In this document: piece by piece, positions 1 through 6,885 of the stretch
Layout: the number at the start of each line of letters is the position of its first letter
How positions within the stretch are numbered: position 1 is the first letter of the stretch
Assembly: GCA_031549165.1 (NCBI GenBank)
Contig: JAVBQE010000019.1
Coordinates: forward strand, 1 to 8,799
Source: Parelusimicrobium sp031549165
Lineage (GTDB): Bacteria; Elusimicrobiota; Elusimicrobia; Elusimicrobiales; Elusimicrobiaceae
Reading direction: 5' to 3'
Length of the DNA: 8,799 nucleotides
The notes under the pieces: model-generated
What the model was told of the DNA's origin: nothing
The model's input: only the letters and a program-made list of their open reading frames with translations
Database searches by the model: none
Position numbers and translations under genes: made by a program

Positions 1-2338
1 TTAACATCCTTGCTAAAACTTTTAAAGCGCTTTCCTGCGCGTCTGCTTTGGGCATTTTTTTGAGGCCTAAAAATACTGTGCGCTGCGCGTTGAAGATATT
101 GGTTTTAAACGGCAGTGTTTGTACGTCTTTCAAAAAGCTTACGATGCGAAACGCGCTTTCTCTGGAGGGCTTTTTGTAAAACTCTTCGCACAGCGTTTCC
201 AGCCTTTTCTGGGCGGTATTTTCTATCGCTTCAAAATTTACGTTTACCTGCATGCTTTTGGCGTCTTCCAAAAGCTCTTCTATACGAGCTAAGGATAATT
301 CTTCTTTACAAATCTCCGCCTTGATATCCTGCGTAAACACAAACTCCGCCACAAATATAAATGGTTTGGGCAGTTTAGTGCCGATATATTTAAGCTCGCG
401 CAGCACCGGGTACTGCTCGTCAAACGCTTTGTCAAAGAGTTCGGCAGTTTTGTCATGTATTTCGGTGAGCACGGTGTCCACCGCAATTTTCTGTGCGTCT
501 TTAGTAAGGTCTGAGAGCGTGAAGGAAAACGGCATTAACTTCTGTAATTCGTTTATCGCAAATTCCGCGCCGTTTTTGTTTATCATATCCTGCAGTTCTT
601 TGTGTGAGAGCGGCAGGTTGTCGCCTACAAAACAGCTTAAGCGGTAGGAGTTGGCGTTAAAAAGAATAAAACTCTTTTTGGTTTTTTCAGTAGTAAAAAT
701 ATTTTCAAATACGGCGTAGCCGCAAAGCGCAATGTTTTTCTTTGCGCCTATCATTTCAAAGGACGCGTCGCTTATATTGTAGGAGAATATTTTTTTAAAG
801 TCTTTCTGGCGCGTGCAGGAGAGCGCGTAGTGCATGGCCGCTTTTTCTATGCTAAATGCCGCCGGGCGCACAAGCGCGTCGTACACCGCGCCGCCGTGCT
901 CAAAGCCTTTAATATTGCTCGGCGCTTCGGAGAGTTTTTCTACAAAAACAGCTTCTATATTTTTAAAGCCCAGTGCCGTGTTAAGCTCTATGGCGCGTGC
1001 GGCGTACTGCATTATCTGCACTGTTTCTATTCCGCTTATTTCGTCAAAGAACCACCCGCAGCTGGTGTACATAAGTAAGGAATGGTATTGCGCTTCCAGC
1101 AGTTTAAAAGCGCTAACTCTGTCTTCCCAGGCGCGCTGTTTGGCGTGCTTCATTAAAAAGGTATGCTGCGCATCTAAGTTGCGCTTGAGGATTACATCAA
1201 CATAATCATTTCGCGCGGCCCACGGGTCGTGGAAAAACTCCCGGCCGAGCGTGTCAAAATTCCTGCTTATCTCGTCACGCACAAAATCAAGCGCGTTTCT
1301 TAAAGGGCCTCTCCATTTTTGGTGCCAGTTGTGGTGGCCGCCGGAGTTGCACCCGCAGTTGCTTCTCCACCTTTCTACCCCGTGAAAGCAGGACCAGGAT
1401 GTGTTTTCGTAAATCTGCGCTTCGTATTTAGGGGGAAATTTTTCTAAAAATTCGCCGTAAACGGTTATTTTGGCTAAATGATTTTCTTTAGTGTGTTTTA
1501 AACAATAGGCAAGGGCCATGTCTGCAAATTTTTGGTGGTGGCCGTAGGTTTCACCGTCGGTGGCGATATGTACAAGCTGTGTGTCTTCCGTGTTTTTAAA
1601 AGCGCCCATAAGGCGGCTTGAAAAACTTTCGCCCGAGCGCAAAGTGTCTGCAAAAGCTATGCTTTGTGATATCGGCCCGTCGTAGAAAAATAAAGTTATT
1701 GTGCGTCCGGAAGGCAAATTGCAAAGGTACGGTGTTGTAGGGTCCACGCTGGCCTTGTCCGTCTCTTTCCAGGCTTTAGTGCCGAGCAGGCGCACGCGCG
1801 CGCACTGGCCCGGCGCTAGGATGGTAAATTTTATGCCGTTTTGCGCCAGCACTTCAAGGGTTTCTGTGTCGCAAGCAGTTTCGGCAAGCCACATGCCTTC
1901 TGGTTTTCTTTTAAAGCGGGTTTCAAAATCTTTTATTCCCCAGACTATTTGTGTTTCTTTGTCGCGCAGATTAGCAAGCGGCATTATTATATGGTTGTAA
2001 ACTTGTGCAATAGCGCTGCCGTGGCCGGAAAAGTTTTTTTGGCTTTGTTTGTCGGCTGCTAAAATGGCATTGTAAACTTCGGGTTGTTTGGCCTCAAGCC
2101 AGCTTAGTAATGTGGGGCCAAAGTTAAAGGAAATTTGTGAGTAGTTATTAACTAAATCGGTAATTTCTTTTTTGTCGTTTAATACGCGCGAATGGGTGTT
2201 GGGCGCGTAGCACTCGGCGGTGATGCGCTCGTTCCAGTCATGGTAAGGGGCCGCGCTTTCCTGCAGCTCTATAGAGTCTGTCCACGCATTCTCGCGCGGC
2301 GGCTGGTAGAAGTGTCCGTGTATGCACAAATATCTCAT
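1..2338 (-). CDS. GH57-family glycoside hydrolase with DUF3536 C-terminal region, partial (C-terminus beyond left edge)
   Basis: This is a predicted retaining alpha-glucan-active enzyme of glycoside hydrolase family 57 (amylase, glucanotransferase or branching-type chemistry). The exact substrate cannot be read from sequence. The frame is open from the ATG at 2338 through base 2, giving 779 codons with no stop. Visible motifs are HGHFYQPPRE at residues 7-16 (GH57 region 1), WLAETA at 150-155 with E153 as the likely nucleophile, and TDGETYGHH from residue 260 with D261 as the likely acid/base. A Trp/Cys-rich block, SWSCFHGVERWRSNCGC at about 314-330, is characteristic of the DUF3536 subgroup. 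The remaining, mostly helical C-terminal part is DUF3536-like. No signal peptide is seen, so a cytoplasmic role in storage or dietary glucan turnover is likely. The start fits the family's N-terminus exactly, although no Shine-Dalgarno sequence precedes it. The family is recognised with good confidence. Confidence 0.9.
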   Translation of the reverse strand, partial: MRYLCIHGHFYQPPRENAWTDSIELQESAAPYHDWNERITAECYAPNTHSRVLNDKKEITDLVNNYSQISFNFGPTLLSWLEAKQPEVYNAILAADKQSQKNFSGHGSAIAQVYNHIIMPLANLRDKETQIVWGIKDFETRFKRKPEGMWLAETACDTETLEVLAQNGIKFTILAPGQCARVRLLGTKAWKETDKASVDPTTPYLCNLPSGRTITLFFYDGPISQSIAFADTLRSGESFSSRLMGAFKNTEDTQLVHIATDGETYGHHQKFADMALAYCLKHTKENHLAKITVYGEFLEKFPPKYEAQIYENTSWSCFHGVERWRSNCGCNSGGHHNWHQKWRGPLRNALDFVRDEISRNFDTLGREFFHDPWAARNDYVDVILKRNLDAQHTFLMKHAKQRAWEDRVSAFKLLEAQYHSLLMYTSCGWFFDEISGIETVQIMQYAARAIELNTALGFKNIEAVFVEKLSEAPSNIKGFEHGGAVYDALVRPAAFSIEKAAMHYALSCTRQKDFKKIFSYNISDASFEMIGAKKNIALCGYAVFENIFTTEKTKKSFILFNANSYRLSCFVGDNLPLSHKELQDMINKNGAEFAINELQKLMPFSFTLSDLTKDAQKIAVDTVLTEIHDKTAELFDKAFDEQYPVLRELKYIGTKLPKPFIFVAEFVFTQDIKAEICKEELSLARIEELLEDAKSMQVNVNFEAIENTAQKRLETLCEEFYKKPSRESAFRIVSFLKDVQTLPFKTNIFNAQRTVFLGLKKMPKADAQESALKVLARML

Positions 2339-2344
2339 ATATAC

Positions 2345-2353
2345 ATTTTAGCA
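2345..2353 (-). promoter_or_regulatory. Candidate extended -10 promoter for the GH57 gene (possibly leaderless)
   Basis: On the minus strand, TGCTAAAAT reads from 2353 to 2345, an extended -10 (TGn followed by the hexamer TAAAAT). The hexamer ends six bases before the ATG at 2338, so transcription would begin at or very near the start codon. No Shine-Dalgarno sequence is present in the gap. No good -35 box was seen, which an extended -10 can tolerate. This is a motif match only. Confidence 0.4.
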
Positions 2354-2358
2354 GATAT

Positions 2359-2367
2359 TGCTATAAT
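2359..2367 (+). promoter_or_regulatory. Candidate extended -10 promoter for the thioredoxin-ankyrin/dsbD operon
   Basis: TGCTATAAT is a perfect extended -10 (TG, one base, then consensus TATAAT at 2362-2367) in the 48-base divergent gap. No convincing -35 is found 16-18 bases upstream. The predicted start near 2374 would give a very short leader beginning at the Shine-Dalgarno sequence AAGGAGA (2374-2380), so the true start could lie slightly elsewhere. It is arranged back to back with the similar minus-strand motif at 2353-2345. Confidence 0.45.
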
Positions 2368-2386
2368 TTTGAAAAGGAGACTCTTG

Positions 2387-3322
2387 ATGAAAAAACTTAT
2401 TATCTTCGCCGCTGTTTTGTCTATCTTTGCCTGTGCTAAAAAGGAAGAGCCTAAAGTTGTATTTGCATATTTCACCGGCTACCGCTGCCCGTGGTGCGTG
2501 GTGTTTGAAAACGCATATTTAAACGATTTTCAAAAAACATATAAAGAAAAATACGGCGGCAGAATAGAACTTAGGATATATAAGGTGGATGTGCCTTTCC
2601 AAATAACGAAAGACTCTCCCGAATATGAAGATGCAAGAAAACTGGCTAAAAGAAATGACAGCATAATGATGGCCACAAGCAAGCTGCATAATGCAAAGTG
2701 GGTGGGCAGCATACCTTTTGTTGTGGTGGGTGAAAGCTTTTTAGACGGGGAGGACCTCTCCGACATTACAAAAGTAGACGCAGCCATAGATAAAGCTTTA
2801 GCAAATAATGAAATTACCAAGCTAGCTGACGAAACAAGCGGCAAAATGGAAAGCTATGACAAAATCTGGCAAGCTGTTACCGTGGAAGATTATGCTGCCA
2901 TAGAAGAATTTGTAAAAAAAGGCGCGGACATCAATGACGCTATGGGCCAGGCCGCTTTCTTAGGCAAAACTGAAATGATAGACTGGCTGATGTCCAAAGG
3001 CGCAAAAATAGAGGACAAGCTTATTCCAAGCGCGGGTTATGACGAAAATATGATCGCCTATCTTAAAAAACTCGGTGCTAATATTAATGGAGTATTATCA
3101 GAAAAAGGAACTCCTTTAACAAGAGTAATTATAAATGGCGAAAGTAAATATCCTCCTGAAGTCTTTCAAAAATATCTACAAGCCTTAATTAACCAGGGCG
3201 CAGATGTTAACAAGAAAGTAACCATAAAGGACGAAAAAGGAAAAGACGTTACCAAAACGCCCTTGCAAATCGCCCAGAAAAAGGAAACAAAAGACTTTCT
3301 TATCTCTAAGGGCGCAAAATAA
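2387..3322 (+). CDS. Lipoprotein with CPWC thioredoxin-like domain fused to ankyrin repeats
   Basis: This is a predicted periplasm-facing thiol-disulfide oxidoreductase of 311 aa. Start: the frame is open further upstream, but AAGGAGA (2374-2380) sits six bases before this ATG, and the ATG begins a lipoprotein signal (MKKL, hydrophobic stretch, IFAC with C16 as lipidation site). Residues about 22-140 look thioredoxin/DsbA-like: strand VVFAYF, active site C34-P-W-C37, and an SIPF segment whose P110 is the likely cis-proline. Residues about 159-311 hold roughly five degenerate ankyrin-type repeats, recognisable by recurring ends such as KKGADIN, SKGAKIE, KLGANIN, NQGADVN and SKGAK. The next gene, dsbD, starts at the base after this stop (TAAATG), so the two are almost certainly translationally coupled, and DsbD is the likely electron donor. 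Substrates are unknown. The ankyrin part probably mediates protein binding (inference). I do not recognise a named gene. Confidence 0.85.
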   Translation: MKKLIIFAAVLSIFACAKKEEPKVVFAYFTGYRCPWCVVFENAYLNDFQKTYKEKYGGRIELRIYKVDVPFQITKDSPEYEDARKLAKRNDSIMMATSKLHNAKWVGSIPFVVVGESFLDGEDLSDITKVDAAIDKALANNEITKLADETSGKMESYDKIWQAVTVEDYAAIEEFVKKGADINDAMGQAAFLGKTEMIDWLMSKGAKIEDKLIPSAGYDENMIAYLKKLGANINGVLSEKGTPLTRVIINGESKYPPEVFQKYLQALINQGADVNKKVTIKDEKGKDVTKTPLQIAQKKETKDFLISKGAK

Positions 3323-5110
3323 ATGAGGAAATTTTGCTGCGTTTTATCTTTTCTTTTGCCGGCGGCTTTGGCCTTTGGCCAAATGTATACGCCGGTAAAA
3401 TGGGACATCTCTGCAGACAAAAAAGAAATTGTTTTTAGCGCGCATATTGAAAAGGACTGGCATATCTATGATTTAACAAGTGCTGAGTACGGGCCTACGC
3501 CTACGGAATTTGTTTTTGAAAAAGTGCAGGGCGCGCAGCTGACAGGCAAAGTAACTTCGCCTTCGCCTTTAATAAAGACATACGAAAAATTGTTCGGCGC
3601 TGAAACCCAGTATTTTGAAGGCAACCCCAAATTCGTCCAAAAAATCAAATTAGATAATACCCAAAAATTTGAAGCGGAAGGCTACATAACATACTCCGCC
3701 TGCACGCAAAAAAGATGCGTTAATTTGACAGAAGAGTTTTCTTTCCCCGTTAAAAAAAATGCCGTTGGCGCAGAGGAAACAAAAACGGACCTTTGGCGGC
3801 CGGTTATTAAAGAGCTTGCGGCTTTCGGCGGTGAAGGAGCAAAGGATAATTCCTGGCTGGGCATATTTTTAATATGCTTCGGCGGCGGGTTTGTGGCGCT
3901 GCTTATGCCGTGCATTTGGCCTATTATTCCTTTGACGGTAAGCTTCTTTTTAAAACACTCCCACAACAGCCATAAAAAGGCAATTATTAACGCGGCGCTT
4001 TACGGCGTTTCAATAGTAATTATATATGTGGCTTTGGGGTTATTTTTTACGATTCTTTTCGGTGCGGGCGTGCTAAACAGTTTGGCGACTAATGCGTTTG
4101 TAAATTTATTTTTCTTCGCGCTTCTTATAATATTTGCAATCTCTTTCTTTGGTGCATTTGAGCTTACGCTTCCGGCAGCGTGGGTTAAAAAAATTGATAA
4201 ACGCGCACATTCCGCTTCAGGTATACTGGGCATTTTCCTTATGGCGTTTACGCTGGCGCTGGTGTCGTTCTCCTGTACAGGGCCGATTATCGGCACGCTG
4301 TTGGTGCAGCTTGTAAGCACAGAAAGCATGGCTGCGCCTTTGATAGGCATGTTCGGCTTTGGCCTTGCGCTGGCTATTCCGTTTGCGCTGTTTGCATTTT
4401 TCCCGCCGCTGATGCAGCGCCTTCCTAAGTCCGGTGAATGGCTTAACACGCTTAAAGTAGTGTTGGGCTTTTTGGAGCTTGCGCTGGCTTTAAAGTTTTT
4501 GTCTGTGGCGGATATGGCGTATCACTGGAATATTTTAAACAGAGAAGTATTTTTAGTTTTGTGGATTTTAATTTTTGCCGCTTTAGCTATTTATCTCTTA
4601 AAAGTAAAAAGAATAATTTTTGCGCTGCTGTCTTTTATCTTTGTTATTTACATGATACCTGGCTTTTGGGGCGCGCAGTTAAAAGATATTAGCGCATTCC
4701 TGCCGCCGCAGAAGATGCAAAGCTTCCATGATTACGAGGAAGGTATGGCTTACTCAGCGCAAATAAAAAAACCTGTTTTGCTTGATTTCACAGGTTATGG
4801 TTGTGTTAACTGCAGAAAGATGGAGGCCGTCGTGCTTTCTAGCCCGCGCGTTAAAAAGATTATTGATAAAGAATTTGTTTTGATTTCTTTATATGTAGAT
4901 GACCGCTCCAAACTGCCCAAAGGTGACAGCCGTACTGTCGGCGATAAATGGAGTACTTTGCAGCGCCATAAATTCGGCGCTAATGCACAGCCGTATTACG
5001 TACTGCTGGATAACGAGGGCTTCCCTATAGGCCCGTGGTATGCGTTTGATGAGGATGTTAATCTGTTTGTTGAATTTTTAAATAACGGGCTTAAAAATTA
5101 TAAAAAATAG
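3323..5110 (+). CDS. dsbD: Thiol:disulfide interchange protein DsbD (protein-disulfide reductase)
   Basis: This inner-membrane protein moves electrons from cytoplasmic thioredoxin to periplasmic thiol proteins. All three modules of the family are present in 595 aa, the usual length. After a signal peptide (about 1-19), the N-terminal beta domain spans about 25-150 with the pair C127-x4-C132. The membrane domain spans about 178-449 with about eight hydrophobic segments and the two transport cysteines C197 (MPCIWP) and C318 (FSCTGP). The C-terminal thioredoxin domain spans about 470-595 with C494-V-N-C497 and a probable cis-proline P557 (QPYY). All six redox cysteines are retained, so the protein looks functional. 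The ATG abuts the stop of the upstream lipoprotein gene. The only Shine-Dalgarno-like element is the weak AAGGG at 3308-3312, which fits coupling. The FTGYGCVNC site resembles the FTGYRCPWC of its neighbour. Confidence 0.95.
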   Translation: MRKFCCVLSFLLPAALAFGQMYTPVKWDISADKKEIVFSAHIEKDWHIYDLTSAEYGPTPTEFVFEKVQGAQLTGKVTSPSPLIKTYEKLFGAETQYFEGNPKFVQKIKLDNTQKFEAEGYITYSACTQKRCVNLTEEFSFPVKKNAVGAEETKTDLWRPVIKELAAFGGEGAKDNSWLGIFLICFGGGFVALLMPCIWPIIPLTVSFFLKHSHNSHKKAIINAALYGVSIVIIYVALGLFFTILFGAGVLNSLATNAFVNLFFFALLIIFAISFFGAFELTLPAAWVKKIDKRAHSASGILGIFLMAFTLALVSFSCTGPIIGTLLVQLVSTESMAAPLIGMFGFGLALAIPFALFAFFPPLMQRLPKSGEWLNTLKVVLGFLELALALKFLSVADMAYHWNILNREVFLVLWILIFAALAIYLLKVKRIIFALLSFIFVIYMIPGFWGAQLKDISAFLPPQKMQSFHDYEEGMAYSAQIKKPVLLDFTGYGCVNCRKMEAVVLSSPRVKKIIDKEFVLISLYVDDRSKLPKGDSRTVGDKWSTLQRHKFGANAQPYYVLLDNEGFPIGPWYAFDEDVNLFVEFLNNGLKNYKK

Positions 5111-5137
5111 AGGACTGGTAATTTTGTTTGTAAGTCT

Positions 5138-5174
5138 TATAATATTTTGTAGAATTGTTTTGTACTTCTATAAC
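5138..5174 (+). promoter_or_regulatory. Candidate promoter region for the PhoH-family gene
   Basis: The 76-base gap after dsbD is AT-rich and contains a consensus TATAAT at 5138-5143. It also contains a second hexamer, TATAAC (5169-5174), with TTGTAG (5147-5152) 16 bases upstream. The first would give a leader of about 37 bases. The second would start inside the Shine-Dalgarno sequence AAGGAG (5176-5181). No hairpin terminator was seen after dsbD, so read-through transcription is also possible. Confidence 0.35.
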
Positions 5175-5186
5175 TAAGGAGAAAAA

Positions 5187-6515
5187 ATGAAAAAAACTTA
5201 TATCTTAGACACAAACGTTCTTTTGCACGACGTAGGCTCCATAAACGCTTTTGAAGATAATGATGTTGTCATTCCTATAATAGTTATAGAAGAGTTGGAC
5301 AATTTTAAAACCAGCGCGGACGAAAGGGGTAAAAACGCGCGCGTAGTTTCCAGAAAAATAGATGAATTTAGAAAATTAGGCCGCCTAAGCGAAGGGGTGC
5401 CCTTAGAAGGCGGCGGCACGCTTAGAATTGAGTTAGAACAAAACAATATGCTGCCCCCGGGCATCTTTTTAAACAAGTCCGACAACGGCATTTTAAACAT
5501 CGCCTACGCGCTTAGAAAGAAGGCCGGCGTTATTAAAAAAAATGCCGAGCAGCCTGTTATCATCGTTACCAAAGACACTAACCTCCGCCTTAAAGCCGAG
5601 GCTTTGGGCCTTGAAGCGCAGGACTATACTACCGACAAAATTAATTATGAAGAGCTCTACACCGGCGTAGCCGAGATGGAGGTTGATTCTGCCGTAATTG
5701 ATAAACTTTATCATGATAAAAAAATTGATCTGCCTGAAGGTGTTTTTTATAATAACCAGTTTATTATTTTAAAAGCTAATGACGGCAGCAAAAAAAGCGG
5801 CATAGGCCGCGTTAATAATAATGGTGAGAAAAATATTAAAATTCTGCCGCAGGCCGAGCCGAGCGCCTGGGGTATTAAACCGCTTAATAAAGAACAGCGC
5901 TTTGCCATGGAGCTTTTGCTGGATGACTCTTTGGACCTTGTCACCCTCGTGGGCGCGGCGGGCACCGGTAAAACTTTAATTACCATAGCTACAGGTTTAC
6001 AAAGAACGCTGGACGAAGAGAAATACAGAAGGCTTGTTGTTTGCCGCTCGGTAGTTCCCGTTGGCAAAGACATCGGCTTTTTGCCTGGTACAAAGGAAGA
6101 AAAGCTGGAAGTCTGGATGGGCGCTATTTACGATAACATGGCGTTCCTTGCCGACAGAAAGAACCCGGAAGAGGGCGAAGAAAAGGCTAAATATATTCTG
6201 GATTCGGGCAAAGTGGAAATTGCTTCTATCACCCACATACGCGGGCGCTCTTTGCCGCAGCAGTATATGATTGTGGACGACGCGCAGAACCTTACTCCGC
6301 ATGAAATTAAAACTATCCTTACCCGTGCTGGCGAAGGGACAAAAGTGGTGGTTACGGGTGACCCGTATCAGATTGATACGCCTTATTTGGACGCGGAGTC
6401 TAACGGCTTAACGTACCTGGTGGACAAGTTTAAAGGGCAGAAGAACTACGGGCATATTACGTTTACAAAGACGGAACGCTCAAGGCTGGCGGACCTTGCT
6501 TCGCACTTGTTATAA
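5187..6515 (+). CDS. PhoH family protein with N-terminal PIN domain (YlaK/PhoH2-type ATPase)
   Basis: This is a predicted cytoplasmic RNA-processing ATPase of 442 aa. The PIN nuclease domain covers about residues 4-145 and shows the expected acidic residues: D8 in ILDTNVLL, the E35/E36 pair in VIEELDNF, and D130 in VTKDTNLR. The PhoH P-loop domain covers about 232-442. It has Walker A GAAGTGKT at 256-263, a Walker B-like segment IVDDAQNLTPHE from 362, and the family segment VVVTGDPYQID near 387-397. Family knowledge: PIN-PhoH proteins couple ATP-driven RNA unwinding to RNA cleavage, and some form toxin-antitoxin pairs. No small antitoxin-like gene lies immediately upstream here, so a housekeeping YlaK-type role is likelier. 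AAGGAG (5176-5181) lies five bases before the ATG. The gene is monocistronic or distal to dsbD and ends in a strong terminator. The Walker B acidic pair is DD, where DE is commoner. Confidence 0.93.
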   Translation: MKKTYILDTNVLLHDVGSINAFEDNDVVIPIIVIEELDNFKTSADERGKNARVVSRKIDEFRKLGRLSEGVPLEGGGTLRIELEQNNMLPPGIFLNKSDNGILNIAYALRKKAGVIKKNAEQPVIIVTKDTNLRLKAEALGLEAQDYTTDKINYEELYTGVAEMEVDSAVIDKLYHDKKIDLPEGVFYNNQFIILKANDGSKKSGIGRVNNNGEKNIKILPQAEPSAWGIKPLNKEQRFAMELLLDDSLDLVTLVGAAGTGKTLITIATGLQRTLDEEKYRRLVVCRSVVPVGKDIGFLPGTKEEKLEVWMGAIYDNMAFLADRKNPEEGEEKAKYILDSGKVEIASITHIRGRSLPQQYMIVDDAQNLTPHEIKTILTRAGEGTKVVVTGDPYQIDTPYLDAESNGLTYLVDKFKGQKNYGHITFTKTERSRLADLASHLL

Positions 6516-6538
6516 GGTATTATTGCAACTAATAAATG

Positions 6539-6573
6539 CCGCCCGTGCAAACATCTGCACGGGCGGTTTTTTT
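6539..6573 (+). terminator. Intrinsic terminator of the PhoH-family gene
   Basis: An 11-bp perfect GC-rich stem (CCGCCCGTGCA at 6539-6549 pairing with 6556-6566) with a six-base loop AACATC is followed by seven T residues (6567-6573). It lies 23 bases after the PhoH stop codon and is a textbook rho-independent terminator on the plus strand. Confidence 0.93.
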
Positions 6574-6582
6574 ATGTACTCA

Positions 6583-6770
6583 ATAGATGGCGGGCTGCTC
6601 CGCGCCCGCATGGTTGGCTCTTCGGCTTTTGCACGAGATTGCATTTTTTTGGAGACTAATGTACACCAGTACACTGTCGCTCCAAAGAAAATGCAATCTC
6701 GTACAAAATCCTGTGAGCCGCACTTGCTTCGCTGCGTGCGGTGCTTCGCTTCGCTCGCACATCTTATAAC
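6583..6770. repeat. Large imperfect palindrome, MITE-like or REP-like element
   Basis: The core arms at 6627-6654 and 6680-6708 are reverse complements over 28-29 bases, with one mismatch and one single-base bulge. The hairpin continues inward to an apical TGTAC (6660-6664), ACCA loop, GTACA (6669-6673). It continues outward to GGCTC (6616-6620) pairing with GAGCC (6715-6719) across symmetric six-base spacers. Outer flanks also relate loosely: ATAGATG near 6584 faces CATCTTAT near 6763, with GC-rich sub-hairpins such as GCGGGC (6590-6595) with GCCCGC (6604-6609) and TTCGCT repeats on the right. Open frames cross it on both strands, but they are products of the palindrome. No transposase is present. 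It could be a non-autonomous mobile element or a structured RNA; other genome copies cannot be tested here. Boundaries are approximate. Confidence 0.7.
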
Positions 6771-6812
6771 GGCATAACGGCGGGGAGTATGAATAAATGT
6801 TTCTCCTCCACT

Positions 6813-6870
6813 AAAAACCCCTCTCCCTTTGATGGGGTTGCGTAGCATCCGTATAGAAAGACGGAGAGGG
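6813..6870 (-). terminator. Candidate terminator of the prenyl synthase gene, within a CCCTCTCC/GGAGAGGG repeat
   Basis: Read on the minus strand, CCCTCTCC (6870-6863) is separated by 36 bases from GGAGAGGG (6826-6819), which is followed by one further G and then TTTTT (6817-6813). This starts 15 bases beyond the prenyl synthase stop. The loop is long but can fold internally (for example CCGT/ACGG). It faces the PhoH gene's terminator, as expected for convergent genes. The flanking G-rich tail GGGTAGGGTGAGGGTG (6868-6883) suggests the stem is part of a dispersed repeat rather than a dedicated terminator. Confidence 0.5.
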
Positions 6871-6885
6871 TAGGGTGAGGGTGAA

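Noticed and set aside
1..3. TTA at the window start as a minus-strand stop codon of the GH57 gene
   Set aside because: The gene's codons fall on positions 2-4, 5-7 and so on; TTA at 1-3 is out of frame, and the frame stays open to the edge.
1701..2062. Plus-strand open frames inside the GH57 gene
   Set aside because: They are antisense to the catalytic core with WLAETA; no ribosome sites and no domain likeness.
2192..2386. Upstream extension of the thioredoxin-ankyrin frame to 2192
   Set aside because: It overlaps the GH57 N-terminus on the other strand and would bury the lipoprotein signal; the Shine-Dalgarno sequence at 2374-2380 fixes the start at 2387.
4000..4449. 149-codon minus-strand open frame inside dsbD
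   Set aside because: It lies antisense to the conserved DsbD membrane domain; a shadow frame with low-complexity content and no start context.
5187..5620. PIN portion as a separate toxin of a toxin-antitoxin pair
   Set aside because: It is continuous in one frame with the PhoH ATPase, and there is no small antitoxin-like gene upstream.
6496..6848. Open frames on both strands across the palindrome
   Set aside because: They arise from the inverted repeat and mirror each other, run through the PhoH terminator, and have no ribosome site or recognisable protein.
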